This document shows, one piece after another, positions 25,864 to 35,292 of a DNA stretch of 42,653 nt; position 1 is the stretch's first letter, and each line of letters opens with the position of its first letter. The stretch is from Planctomycetota bacterium (GTDB lineage Bacteria; Planctomycetota; Planctomycetia; Gemmatales; Gemmataceae). The position numbers and the translations under genes are program-made. Below the pieces are notes generated by a model. The model worked only from the letters and a program-made list of their open reading frames with translations. It did no database searches and was not told the origin of the DNA. The stretch is from contig JACPZP010000022.1 of assembly GCA_016195405.1 (NCBI GenBank), forward strand, positions 1 through 42,653, written 5' to 3'.

Positions 25864-25943
25864 CGTGCGTGCTTCCGTGAAAGAGACTCTATATATCTCT
25901 CAGAGGTGTGCCGTTTTTTGCATGAATTTCCCGCCGCCTTCGC

Positions 25944-26006
25944 TTCGTTTAACGATAGGCCGAATTCGTCTAACGAAGTGCTCGACTCGTCTAATTGGGT
26001 GAGTGT
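25944..26006. promoter_or_regulatory. 21-bp-period motif array upstream of the sigma gene
   Basis: TTCGTTTAACGA (25944), TTCGTCTAACGA (25965) and CTCGTCTAATTG (25986) start exactly 21 bases apart, two helical turns. Related TCGTTAAACGC (26016-26026) and TGCGTCTAACGC (26070-26081) follow without that phase. The stretch lies 80-220 bases upstream of the sigma start, so an operator array is possible. On the minus strand it can also be read as a 7-residue repeat (SLDEFGLSLNEA), so a decayed coding repeat is an alternative. Confidence 0.5.
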
Positions 26007-26120
26007 GTGGGCCACTCGTTAAACGCATATTCTTAAACTTAATCTGTAAAAGGCTTTGTGTCCCAGAAATGCGTCTAACGCACATTAGATGAATGTGCTT
26101 GCCGCCAACATTTGCTGACC

Positions 26121-26176
26121 GTAGGACGGACCTGCGATCCGTCCGTGCGACAGGACGGTTTGCAAAACCGTCCTAC
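26121..26176. repeat. REP-like palindrome, GGACGG type, copy 1
   Basis: GTAGGACGG (26121-26129) and CCGTCCTAC (26168-26176) are outer complements, with two inner hairpins: GGACGGA...TCCGTCC and AGGACGGTTT with AAACCGTCCT. It ends two bases before the SDR gene stop. A related element lies at 31201-31252. Confidence 0.75.
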
Positions 26177-26177
26177 T

Positions 26178-27575
26178 TTAGCCCGCCTCGCCAATCTCGT
26201 TCTTCCCCAAGATATGCTGCAAAGCCGTCGTCAAGTCGCCGAAGGAAAACGCAAACCCGCTTTCCAAGAGCTTCTTGGGCTTGACGCGCTGCGAGATGAG
26301 AAGCAGGGCGTCGGCCATCTCGCCGAAGGCAAGTCGCGCGGCGAAAGCGGGCATCGGGAATACCGTCGGCCGGCGCAAGACTCGGCCCAACGTCTTGGTG
26401 AGCTCGTAGTTCGTCACGGGCTCGGGCGCGACGACATTGACCGGACCGCTGATGTTGTCGTGGTAGAGGACGTGATAAAGCGCGCCGAGTACGTCGTCGA
26501 GCGCGATCCAACTCAGGTATTGCCGGCCGTTGCCGATCTTACCGCCGGCGCCCATGCGAAAGGGCGTCAACATGGCTGCCAGCGCTCCGCCGGCCATGGA
26601 CAGAATGACGCCGAAGCGCGCGTGGGCGACGCGGATGCCCTTGTCCCGCGCCGGCGCCGCGGCGGCCTCCCAATCGCGACAAACGCCGCTGAGAAAATCC
26701 GACCCGTTCGCGCTCTCTTCGTCGAGGACTTCATCGCCACGATTGCCGTAGTAGCCTACTGCGGACGCCGACACCAAAACGCGCGGCGGGACCGCCAGCT
26801 TCGCCAGCGCTTCGCAGAGATTGCGTGTCGTTTCGATCCGGCTCGCGCGAATGCGCTGCTTCTTGGCGGCCGACCAACGTCCCTTGGCGATACTCTCGCC
26901 CGCCAGGTGGATGACGGCGTCGAACCCCTCAAGCACATTGAGATCGCCGCTTTCAGCGACGGCGTCCCATGACAGGTCGCCTTCGTATGCGGTTCCGCGT
27001 GACAGTCGAACCACCTCGTGGCCGCCCGTGGTGAGGAATGCCGTCAGGGCCGCGCCAACCAGTCCCGAAGCGCCTGATACCAGAATCCGCCACGGCTCTG
27101 AGTCGGGCCGGCCGGCGTGCAAGGCCAAATCGTGCCCGAGGACGGCATGGCGATAAGCGAAAGTGCGTCGAAGCTTGCGGCGCACTTTTCGTCCACCCAG
27201 GAGTTGGCCGAGAACGCCAAGCGGCAGCACGTACTCGATGCGATCTTCCAGAATCGATGCCGCCGGTCCGTCGGGCTCGAAAAGATGCTGCTGCTCGAAC
27301 TTGACGAAGGGGCCTTCGATTTGCCGATCGTTGAATTGCCGGCCTTCGACGTAATCAAAATGCTCGGCCACCCAGCGCCGCCGAAACGGCCCGAAGACCG
27401 GGGCGCGAATCACCGTGCGCGTGCCGTTGGTGATGCCTTGCGACGGCTGCAAAACCTCGAAGCGATCAAACGGAGCATTGAGGCGGTTGAACGCGCCGGG
27501 CCGGCCGTGCCAATCGAACAGTTCCTTGACCGGCACGGGAAAGCGCGAACGGCAGCCGAACGTTTGAATGCCCAT
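26178..27575 (-). CDS. SRPBCC-domain / TIGR01777-type SDR epimerase fusion
   Basis: A 465-residue cytosolic protein of two domains. Residues 1-155 look like a ligand-binding SRPBCC fold (SRFPVPVKELFDWHGRPGAF, RWVAEHFDYVEGRQFND). Residues 163-455 are an extended SDR of the TIGR01777/YfcH type: GASGLVG (168-174) binds the NAD(P) dinucleotide, followed by IHLAGESIAKGRW, SASAVGYYG, and near the end KPKKLLESGFAF. The fused arrangement is known in Actinobacteria and Planctomycetes. The substrate is unknown. AAGGA is 7 bases ahead of the start. It is 58 bases after the peroxidase-like gene on the same strand. Confidence 0.92.
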   Translation of the reverse strand: MGIQTFGCRSRFPVPVKELFDWHGRPGAFNRLNAPFDRFEVLQPSQGITNGTRTVIRAPVFGPFRRRWVAEHFDYVEGRQFNDRQIEGPFVKFEQQHLFEPDGPAASILEDRIEYVLPLGVLGQLLGGRKVRRKLRRTFAYRHAVLGHDLALHAGRPDSEPWRILVSGASGLVGAALTAFLTTGGHEVVRLSRGTAYEGDLSWDAVAESGDLNVLEGFDAVIHLAGESIAKGRWSAAKKQRIRASRIETTRNLCEALAKLAVPPRVLVSASAVGYYGNRGDEVLDEESANGSDFLSGVCRDWEAAAAPARDKGIRVAHARFGVILSMAGGALAAMLTPFRMGAGGKIGNGRQYLSWIALDDVLGALYHVLYHDNISGPVNVVAPEPVTNYELTKTLGRVLRRPTVFPMPAFAARLAFGEMADALLLISQRVKPKKLLESGFAFSFGDLTTALQHILGKNEIGEAG

Positions 27576-27633
27576 GAATCCATCCTTGGCGCCGCGCGGC
27601 TCGGTTCCGGCTCGGCTCGCCGAACCTACTGGA

Positions 27634-28206
<573 letters not shown>

Positions 28207-28247
28207 GATCTTCCCTCCTTAGGATTTGTAGGCGATAATCGTGGAAT

Positions 28248-29648
28248 TCAAGGGGCGTAGGCGGCCGGCGAACTTTTCGCGCGGCTGAGCGGTTTGGCCG
28301 GGACTCCGTTTTGAACGTAGACACGCGTGCTTTCCTCTTCGAGGACGGGGCCGGCTTCGAGCTGGTCGGCGGACATTTGCACGCGGAAGCGGAAGTCGCC
28401 CGGCTTCATTCCCTGCACGAAGACTTCATAAGTCTTGCGGTCCCCTTCAGCCAGAGAAGGCAGCACGTCGTAGACCAGGACTTGACCTCCAGGCGCCGGT
28501 TCGCCGAGCCGATTGTCCGCGGGGCCGCGCGCTTGCGTCAGGGCAAGGCCGTCAGGAATCACGGCGCGGACTCGAATGTTGGTCAATGGCGCCGTGCCTT
28601 GGTTAATGAGTGTAATGTGATAGCTTGTCTTGGTTCCTATCTCGATTGGGTCGCTGCGATCCTTCAGTTCGATGTTGATGGCCGATATGCCGCTGAAATA
28701 CGTGCAGAATCGCGCCTGAGCCTTGACGTTTTTGTCGGCAAGCGCGGTCGCTTGGTGACACAGCTCGCCGGAGGCTTTGGGTTGCACCGTCACCACTACG
28801 GAACGGCTGGCGCCCGCATCGAGATTGCCGAGAAGCCACGCTACCTTGCCGGCCAGGAATTTGCCGTCGTCGCTGGCATTGACGAAATCCGTTTTGTCCG
28901 ACGGAGTGAAATCCACGAGCAGGTTGGTGGCCGCCGCCCGGCCAATATTCTTCGCCGTGACGAAATAGCGCGTCGCCAGATTGGCATACTGTTTCTTCGG
29001 CCCGTCGATGGTTAGCGATAAGAGAGCCTCTTCGGCGCCGGGCATCGGCGGCGGTTTTGGTTCGCCGGGACCAACACCGGGCGGCGGTTCACCTGACGCC
29101 GGCGCCGCAGCTTGCCGGGTTGTGACGCATTGGCCGTGCTCAAAGGTTACCCGCGTGCAGTTCTTGACGTCTTCTTTGTTCGTCGGAGCAAGTATCAAGG
29201 TTATGTCGCAGCCGCTGCCGGCTTTCATGGTTCCCAAACGCCACTCGAGTACGGGCTCCTTGACGTGCGGCTCGGGACTGGCTCGCACCAGTTTCGCGTT
29301 TGCCGGCAAGGCGTTCTTGACGACAACGTGATGCGCATCGGCCGCCGAGCAGTTTTCGACGCGAATCAGATATTCAAGCGGCTGCCCCGGTGCCGAGAAC
29401 GCGGGCACGCGCACATGAAGCTTGACCACAGGCGTCGGCGGTTCGGCCTGCTCGACCTGCACAGCTGGGATGCACAATGGCTCGCAACCTATTGTGCAGG
29501 GCGGCATCGGCACGAGAGGGGCGGCCAGCGGAAAGCAACAGCCGCCGTCGGCCTCGTCGTTGCCAAAGAGCCGCGAGGTTTTTTCGCCGGGAATGACCAG
29601 AAGTAGCAACAGGGACGCCTGCGTGATGATGGTGCGTGTGGGGTTCAT
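28248..29648 (-). CDS. Secreted DUF11-like repeat protein
   Basis: A 466-residue protein. The first about 20 residues (MNPTRTIITQASLLLLLVIPG) look like a signal or membrane anchor. A Cys-rich linker (GGCCFPLAAPLVPMPPCTIGCEPLC) follows. Then at least three Ig-like units of about 100-110 residues have the DUF11 feature of a V-x-N-x-G-x-A-x-A type strand: LEYLIRVENCSAADAHHVVV, YFVTAKNIGRAAATNLLVDF and SYHITLINQGTAPLTNIRV. These act in surface or cell-envelope structures. The start is ATG 29648; the frame extends to 29720 without a signal peptide. No ribosome binding site is clear. It leads a minus-strand run with the AhpD-like gene 41 bases downstream. Confidence 0.8.
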   Translation of the reverse strand: MNPTRTIITQASLLLLLVIPGEKTSRLFGNDEADGGCCFPLAAPLVPMPPCTIGCEPLCIPAVQVEQAEPPTPVVKLHVRVPAFSAPGQPLEYLIRVENCSAADAHHVVVKNALPANAKLVRASPEPHVKEPVLEWRLGTMKAGSGCDITLILAPTNKEDVKNCTRVTFEHGQCVTTRQAAAPASGEPPPGVGPGEPKPPPMPGAEEALLSLTIDGPKKQYANLATRYFVTAKNIGRAAATNLLVDFTPSDKTDFVNASDDGKFLAGKVAWLLGNLDAGASRSVVVTVQPKASGELCHQATALADKNVKAQARFCTYFSGISAINIELKDRSDPIEIGTKTSYHITLINQGTAPLTNIRVRAVIPDGLALTQARGPADNRLGEPAPGGQVLVYDVLPSLAEGDRKTYEVFVQGMKPGDFRFRVQMSADQLEAGPVLEEESTRVYVQNGVPAKPLSRAKSSPAAYAP

Positions 29649-29720
29649 GGCGGCGGTGTGTGTTGGCTCAATATGCCCGACGAGCGGCGCGGAATCGGCG
29701 CGGGCGCAATAGACCAGCAT

Positions 29721-29914
29721 CGCCTATTGTCGCCGATGAACCCAGGTATTGTCTTGGGGAACTGCCCAGTCTTCGTAGGCGGAAGAGCTTGGCCGACCGG
29801 AATTATCGGCACAACCGGCGTATTGAACGTCAGTTAGAAGCCTCAAAACGTCAAGCCCGCGGAAGGATGTCCCGCGGGCATGACTCATGGCAGCGTGGAA
29901 ACGAAAGCGTTGAA
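29721..29914. other. Intergenic region with a GC hairpin
   Basis: 194 bases between two minus-strand genes. It holds the hairpin at 29855-29879. No ORF or further repeat is convincing. Confidence 0.4.
29855..29879 (-). terminator. Possible terminator of the DUF1501 gene
   Basis: On the minus strand GCCCGCGG and CCGCGGGC form an 8-bp stem, 36 bases past the stop at 29915. Only a broken T-tract (TTGACGTTTT) follows, so termination is uncertain. Confidence 0.4.
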
Positions 29915-31180
29915 TCAGAACAACTGCTCAATGGGATTGGCGCCGCGGTCGACGATGCGCACCGGGCGGCCGTTCGGCGTGTTGTTTTGTCGGTTGTAAT
30001 CGATGCCCAGAAGGCGGCACACAGTTGCCATGAAGTCGATGGTGCTAACGGGTCGTTCAGCGACGGTGGCGGCCTCGGCGTCGGTGCGGCCAATGACCTG
30101 GCCGCCGCGGATGCCGCCGCCGAACATCGCCAGGCTCCACGCGCGCGGATAGTGGTCCCGCCCCGGCTGGGCGCCGCGGGCGTTGATCCGCGGCGTGCGG
30201 CCAAATTCGCCCATCCAGATCACCAAGGTCGATTCAAGAAGCCCGCGCTCGCGCAAATCGGTGATGAGCTGGCTCATGGCCGGGTCGACTTGGCCCGAGA
30301 GTTGGCGAACCCGTTCAAAGTTGTTCTGATGCGTGTCCCAACCACCCAGCGTCACCTCGACAAACTTGATGCCCGTTTCGATCAGCCGCCGCGCCAAGAG
30401 GCAGCCCTCGCCGAAACGGTTGGCGCCATAGGCGGCGCGATTGGCTTGCGGCTCATTGGAGATATCGAAAGACCGGGTGCCCTGGTCGTTCATCAGCGTG
30501 ACGGCTCGCTGGTAGGTCGTATGGTGGGCATTGCCGACCGTGTGGCCATGGCTGCGCTCGAACCCGGCCTCCAAATCCTCGAGCAAGTTGATCCGTCCGG
30601 CGAACTGCTGGCTGCTTACGGCCGGCCGCAGGTTTTCGACGCCGCGCGTCGGATCGTTGATGATGAGCGGCTGATGGCGGGTGCCAAGGAAGCCGGCGCC
30701 GAAGCTGCGGTTGCCGATGGACACGAAGTTCGGCAACGGCGAGTCGGGATTGCCCAACTCGCGGGAGACGATGGAGCCGATGCTCGGGTATACGACGCCG
30801 CCTTGGCCTTCACGGTAGCCGGTGTGCATGTTGTATTTGGCGCGGGCGTGGGCGCCTTCGCCCGTGCTCATGCTGCGGACGATGACACCCTGATCCATAA
30901 GTCGAGCGAGCCGCGGGAAGTGCTCGCTGATTTGGATGCCGTTCACGTTGGTCTGGATTGCGTGAAACGGACCACCCTGCTCGGTGCCGGGCCGAAGATC
31001 GAAGGTGTCTTTGTGGCTGGGGCCGCCGTCCATCCACAGGAGGATGCACGATTTGGTCCGCTCCTGCGTTTGGGCGGCGCGGGCTGCCAGCACATTGAGC
31101 CAGCCGGACATCGACGTGCCCAACAGGCCCATGGCGGAGGCCTTCAACAGATCGCGGCGGGAAATATCGCGGTTGAACAT
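29915..31180 (-). CDS. DUF1501 family secreted protein
   Basis: A 421-residue protein of the DUF1501 family, abundant in Planctomycetes. It starts with a Tat-type signal (SRRDLLKASAMGLLG). SCILLWMDGGPSHKDTFDLRPG, GVIVRSMSTGEGAHARAKYNM and VIWMGEFGRTPRIN...GRDHYP are family hallmarks, and the alkaline-phosphatase-like fold has been suggested. The reaction is not known; the family usually pairs with the DUF1549/DUF1553 gene, as here. The start is ATG 31180 (the frame extends to 31225 but overlaps the repeat at 31201-31252). A GAAAGAGA site lies about 7 bases upstream. The pair is on the minus strand, with the upstream gene ending at 31261. Confidence 0.93.
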   Translation of the reverse strand: MFNRDISRRDLLKASAMGLLGTSMSGWLNVLAARAAQTQERTKSCILLWMDGGPSHKDTFDLRPGTEQGGPFHAIQTNVNGIQISEHFPRLARLMDQGVIVRSMSTGEGAHARAKYNMHTGYREGQGGVVYPSIGSIVSRELGNPDSPLPNFVSIGNRSFGAGFLGTRHQPLIINDPTRGVENLRPAVSSQQFAGRINLLEDLEAGFERSHGHTVGNAHHTTYQRAVTLMNDQGTRSFDISNEPQANRAAYGANRFGEGCLLARRLIETGIKFVEVTLGGWDTHQNNFERVRQLSGQVDPAMSQLITDLRERGLLESTLVIWMGEFGRTPRINARGAQPGRDHYPRAWSLAMFGGGIRGGQVIGRTDAEAATVAERPVSTIDFMATVCRLLGIDYNRQNNTPNGRPVRIVDRGANPIEQLF

Positions 31181-31200
31181 GTTAGAATCTCTTTCTTCCC

Positions 31201-31252
31201 TAGGACGGATTTTCAATCCGTCCATGTTCGGCCGGATTGCAAGTCCGGCCTA
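31201..31252. repeat. REP-like palindrome, GGACGG/GGCCGG type, copy 2
   Basis: TAGGACGGATTTTCAATCCG and its complement end form one hairpin (31201-31223), and GGCCGGATTG...AAGTCCGGCC a second (31230-31252). It is of the same type as 26121-26176. It sits between the DUF1549 and DUF1501 genes. Confidence 0.75.
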
Positions 31253-31260
31253 CGAAATCG

Positions 31261-32976
31261 TTAATGATTCAAGGCAAACTCGCTTGAGTTTAGAAGCGCC
31301 CAGAGAATATCGCTGTATCCGCCGCGCGAGTCACCTTCACGCTGGGCGTGTGTCAACATGCGGCGTGTCTCCTCCCCGGTTGGCGGGCGCGACAGAGCCA
31401 CGAAGAATAGCCGTTCGATGACCTGTTCCGGCCCCTTGGCGTCTTTCATGGCCGCCACGACGGCTGGGAGCGTGTTGTTTAGTCCACCCGCGTTCATGAG
31501 GCGAAGCGCCTGCGGGATGCCGGCCTGATACTCGAGCGGGTTGGCGCCTTCGTCGATTCGGAAGAAATTGAGGAATGCGTCGCGCGGACTGCCGATCGGA
31601 CCTTTTTTGGCAATCGGAGCGACGTCGCCCTTGCGGCCGCCCGGCAGACCCAGAACCCGCACCAGCGAATCGAAGAGCTGCTCCGGACTTAGCACACGGA
31701 CCACGCGATGGCTGTAAAACTCGGTGTCGGAGCCATTTTCCGCTTCCGGCCGGCTTGTGCGCTGATAGGCTTCGCTGTTGCAGATCGCCCGCAGCAAATA
31801 CTTCACATCGAAACCATTCGTCTTGAACTGCTCGGTGAGGGCGGCCAGCAGCTCGCCATGAGTCGGCGCGTTGTCGTCGTGCATGTCGTCGACCGGATTG
31901 ACGATGCCGCGGCCGAACAACTGATACCAGAAGCGATTCACCATGGCCCGGGCGAAATATGGATTTTCCACCGCCGTCAGCCATTTCGCCAGCACCGGCC
32001 GATTGGGCTCGCCGTCTTTGAGCTTCGGCTGCTCGCCCATGAGAAACTTGGCCGGTACGTTCTTGACTGATTCGGGAAGCGGCATCTTCTTGCCGCCCTT
32101 GCCGCCGGCCGACTCGGTGATGCCCGGCGAGACGCCCTTCTTGGCGGCCTGCTGTGGATTGGCCGACAACTTCACCTTCCGAAAGAAACCGGCCATGCCC
32201 CAGTAATCGTTCTGCTTCCATTCGACGAACGGATGATTGTGGCACTGGGCGCATTGAAGCTGAAGGCCAAGGAACATCCGCGAAACATTGTCGGTCATCT
32301 TGTCAACGGTGGGGTTGCCGATGAAGAACGTGACGGCGCCGTTCTCTTCTTGCGTGCCGGTGGCGGTGAGCAATTCATAGACAATCTTGTCGAGAGGCTT
32401 GCCTTCATGGAAAGCGCTCGCAAGCCATTCGTGCAGCGGCGTGCTCTTGAGCAGGCGATTATTCGATTCGCGCGGCACCATCAATCCGGCCCAATTCTCG
32501 GCGAGCGCCTTTCCGAAACGTGGATCGGCCAAGAGGTCGTCGATCACCTTGCGGCGTTTCTCCGCGTCGGTGTTGTCGAGGAACTCGCGCACTTTTTCGG
32601 GCGGCGGGATGACGCCAATCAGATCGAGATACACGCGGCGGAGGAATTCCGTGTCGGCCGACTTGCCCGACGCCTTGATTTCTTCGGATAACAGCTTCTT
32701 GTTGACCTGGTCGTCGATGATTTTCGAGAGCGCCAAAGCGTCGAGCTTCTGGCCGGCGCCGGGAATGACGCCGAGATTGGATGCGGGCTTCTGGCTTTTA
32801 GGAGTCACCTTCTTTTGTTTGGCGGCTTCCTTACCTTTGGCGGGGTCTTGAGCCTGTACAGGATTCCACTTTGCCCAAAGCGATGCGAACACAAACACGC
32901 TGAGTGCCGCGAGGGTGAATGATGGTCCGAAACGGAACCAGATATTGCCGTGAGTCTTGGAGGAATGATCTCGCAT
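31261..32976 (-). CDS. DUF1549/DUF1553 (PSCyt2-PSD1) secreted protein
   Basis: A 571-residue secreted protein. Residues 20-43 are a signal or anchor. Residues about 80-250 are DUF1549: RRVYLDLIGVIPPPEKVREF, LADPRFGKALAENWAGLMVP, and C242-A-Q-C245-H246, a heme-binding or heme-like motif. DUF1553 follows to the end (KWLTAVENPYFARAMVNRFW, NPVDDMHDDNAPTHGELLAA, LLRAICNSEAYQRTSRP). The reaction is unknown; such PSCyt proteins pair with DUF1501 genes and may take part in polysaccharide breakdown. The start is ATG 32976, with AGGAGGAG 10 bases before it; the first ATG (32997) contains that site. Confidence 0.93.
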   Translation of the reverse strand: MRDHSSKTHGNIWFRFGPSFTLAALSVFVFASLWAKWNPVQAQDPAKGKEAAKQKKVTPKSQKPASNLGVIPGAGQKLDALALSKIIDDQVNKKLLSEEIKASGKSADTEFLRRVYLDLIGVIPPPEKVREFLDNTDAEKRRKVIDDLLADPRFGKALAENWAGLMVPRESNNRLLKSTPLHEWLASAFHEGKPLDKIVYELLTATGTQEENGAVTFFIGNPTVDKMTDNVSRMFLGLQLQCAQCHNHPFVEWKQNDYWGMAGFFRKVKLSANPQQAAKKGVSPGITESAGGKGGKKMPLPESVKNVPAKFLMGEQPKLKDGEPNRPVLAKWLTAVENPYFARAMVNRFWYQLFGRGIVNPVDDMHDDNAPTHGELLAALTEQFKTNGFDVKYLLRAICNSEAYQRTSRPEAENGSDTEFYSHRVVRVLSPEQLFDSLVRVLGLPGGRKGDVAPIAKKGPIGSPRDAFLNFFRIDEGANPLEYQAGIPQALRLMNAGGLNNTLPAVVAAMKDAKGPEQVIERLFFVALSRPPTGEETRRMLTHAQREGDSRGGYSDILWALLNSSEFALNH

Positions 32977-33103
32977 AACGCCTGTTCTCCTCCTCATGTT
33001 TTTCCGGGTGCCCAGAGCCGTCTTAGAGTTGCAAAGGCGGCTGTTGGCAATGAGTGTTTAACACCAGCCTACCATAGAGGTTTCGCTCGTGGCTTTCCGG
33101 CAC

Positions 33104-33131
33104 GATGAATTCGTGTTGATGAATTCGCGTC
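33104..33131. repeat. Two 14-bp direct repeats upstream of the thioredoxin-like gene
   Basis: GATGAATTCGTGTT (33104-33117) is followed at once by GATGAATTCGCGTC (33118-33131). Each contains GAATTC. The pair lies about 55-80 bases before the start at 33187, so it may be a regulator site or chance. Confidence 0.4.
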
Positions 33132-33186
33132 AGGCGTCAATACAGTGACGACAGCGATCCGATTCCCAATTCCGAAAGGCCTTCCC

Positions 33187-34818
33187 ATGCGTGCTCTGCT
33201 TCTCTCCGTAGTCCTGGGCCTCGTTGCTATTCCATTGGCCCAAGCGGGCGATGACGCCGTGGCCGGGAATTGGAAAGTCACAATAATTCAGAACGCCAGC
33301 CAATCCGAGTGGATGCAGATGACGCCTTGGCTTCTTCACCTGGAAAGCAAAGGGGGCAAGCTCGAAGGATCGGCGGAGTCAGTTCCTGGAATACCAAGCA
33401 CCACCGTCGAAAACTTGTCGTTCTCGGGGGACGTGATGAGCTTTTCGCTGAAGCTTAAAAACGGACGGACGTTCCATTTTGACTGGAAACTGCCGCGCGC
33501 CGGCGCGAAGAAAATTCAGGGCACGTTTAGCACAGGCGGCGGACCGTCGTTAGCACTCATGGAAGCGACGACTGCGAAGACGCTCTACGATGCCGACCGC
33601 GAGTTCTTGGCTCGGTCGCCCAACGACCCGCGCGTCTTCAGCACCGCTCTCGACCTCATCGCACAGGCCAAGGAAAAGAAAACCCCGGTCAAAGACGTGC
33701 AGGAATGGGCCGACGTCGCCATGCGCGCCGCCGAGAATTATGGACCCAAATGGCAACTCGATTTCGCGCCCAAGTTGGTTGATCGCTTGCACTCACAAGA
33801 GGGCTATGCCGGCGTCGCCGTCGAGACAATGCGCAAGCTGGAAAAGAGCCTCGACGTCAAGACGCCCGCGGAAACGCAACTTCGCGTTTTGACCGCGCTA
33901 GCCGGCGCTCTCGAAGCGGTCGCCGGCAAAAACGGCAAGCCCTCCGATGAGGCCAAACAACTCGTGGCCCGAATCGACAAGCTGGAAAATCAGGGTTATG
34001 CCGAATATCAGGCGAAGGCGCTTGACTTCAAAATCGAGAAGTTCAAGGGACGCAAGGGCAAGAGTGATCGCGCGGTGCTGGTGGAGTTGTTCACCGGCGG
34101 CCAATGTCCTCCCTGTGTGGCCGCCGATCTGGGTTTTGATGCGCTCAAGAAAGCGTATCCGCCCACCGAAGTGGTGTTGCTCCAGTATCACCTGCACATT
34201 CCCGGTCCGGACGCCTTGACCAACGACGACGCCGAGGCCCGCCAGAATTACTATGGCAAAGCGATTCGGGGCACGCCGACCATCTTCTTCAACGGCGTTC
34301 CCGACGCGCCGGGCGGCGGCGGGCGTGAGGACGGCGCGGAGAGGTTCAAAGAGTACACCGACGTGATCAATCCACTCCTCGAAAAGCCGGCGCCCGCGCA
34401 GATCAAGCTGAGCGCCGAACGCAAGGGCGAGACCATCCAGATCAAAGCCGCGGTTCAAAATCTTGAAAAGACCGGCGAGCGTGTCAGGCTGCGTCTGGTC
34501 TTGGTCGAGGATTGGGTGCGCTACAAAGCCCGCAACGGCACGAGCTACCATCACCGCGTGGTGCGCGACTTCCCCGGCGGCGTCAAGGGATTCGCGCTGA
34601 CCAAAAAGGATGCGGAGCACACCGCCGTGGTCGATCTCAAAGAGCTGCGCGCGAAGCTGGCGACCTACCTCGACACGTTCGCCAAGACCTCTGAAGAAGA
34701 CTTCCCGGATCCTCAAAGGCCGATGCGCTTCCGCAATCTGAGCATTGTCGCCTTCATTCAGAACGACGACACTCGCGAAGTGCTGCAAGCGGCCAATGCC
34801 GGAATTAACGGCGAGTGA
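33187..34818 (+). CDS. Secreted protein with thioredoxin-like CPPC domain
   Basis: A 543-residue protein. The signal peptide (MRALLLSVVLGLVAIPLAQA) is followed by a beta-rich N-terminal domain (about 25-120: SFSLKLKNGRTFHFDWKLP), a helical middle (about 130-270) and a thioredoxin-fold domain around 290-390 with C307-P-P-C310 (GGQCPPCVAADLG) and IRGTPTIFFNGVP. The last part (about 400-543) is beta-rich, as in Omp28-like proteins. It probably acts outside the cytosol, in thiol exchange. The start is ATG 33187, with AAAGG 7 bases before it; the frame extends to 33145. It diverges from the DUF1549 gene. Partner unknown. Confidence 0.85.
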   Translation: MRALLLSVVLGLVAIPLAQAGDDAVAGNWKVTIIQNASQSEWMQMTPWLLHLESKGGKLEGSAESVPGIPSTTVENLSFSGDVMSFSLKLKNGRTFHFDWKLPRAGAKKIQGTFSTGGGPSLALMEATTAKTLYDADREFLARSPNDPRVFSTALDLIAQAKEKKTPVKDVQEWADVAMRAAENYGPKWQLDFAPKLVDRLHSQEGYAGVAVETMRKLEKSLDVKTPAETQLRVLTALAGALEAVAGKNGKPSDEAKQLVARIDKLENQGYAEYQAKALDFKIEKFKGRKGKSDRAVLVELFTGGQCPPCVAADLGFDALKKAYPPTEVVLLQYHLHIPGPDALTNDDAEARQNYYGKAIRGTPTIFFNGVPDAPGGGGREDGAERFKEYTDVINPLLEKPAPAQIKLSAERKGETIQIKAAVQNLEKTGERVRLRLVLVEDWVRYKARNGTSYHHRVVRDFPGGVKGFALTKKDAEHTAVVDLKELRAKLATYLDTFAKTSEEDFPDPQRPMRFRNLSIVAFIQNDDTREVLQAANAGINGE

Positions 34819-34889
34819 AGGCAGACAAAATAATGACGCCAGACGGATTGGGGAATACAGACAGAGAGTAGCTGGGCAGGAACACAATC

Positions 34890-35138
34890 AGAATTCGTTG
34901 CGTCGCCACCCCCCCACACACCCCCCCCGACGCAATTCATAGCGGAGATGATTAGGGTATGGGTTGTAGTTTCAATCCATAAATATTTTGCGCCTAATGA
35001 CTTATGTCGTGCAACCGTGGGCTGGCCGGAATGATCCATCGGGGATTCGTCGCCCCCGTCGGTCTTGCTTCCTTCTCCATTCCTAATTAATGCGATAATG
35101 TCAATTTGATTGCATTGCGCGGCGGCGCGCGCACACCT
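34890..35138. repeat. Dispersed repeat, copy 2 (long form)
   Basis: It shares both ends with 2028-2185. TTGCGTCG (34898-34905) and CGACGCAA (34928-34935) form a perfect stem around a C-rich loop of 22 bases. The right block, 35087-35138, aligns with 2133-2185 at ATTAATGCG...TTTGATTGCATTGC and GGCGCGCGCACACCT. The middle is about 90 bases longer than in copy 1. Two thirds of the gap 34819-35292 is this repeat; the rest shows nothing else. Confidence 0.7.
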
Positions 35139-35292
35139 TATCCATTGTCCCATGCGAAAAGCACGCTGCTAGGAAGCACAAACTCCAGCTGACTTTCATG
35201 TCGTCTTGTGAATTTCACGCCATTTGACGATCATCTTGTAGCGGCAAGCACGATTGCGCGCCGCTGGGATCAATAGCCACGGAGAGGATGCC

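Noticed and set aside
29636..31264. 542-residue plus-strand ORF
   Set aside because: It is antisense to the DUF1501 gene and has no recognisable domain.
33898..34887. 329-residue minus-strand ORF
   Set aside because: Antisense shadow of the thioredoxin-like gene; no domain or ribosome binding site.
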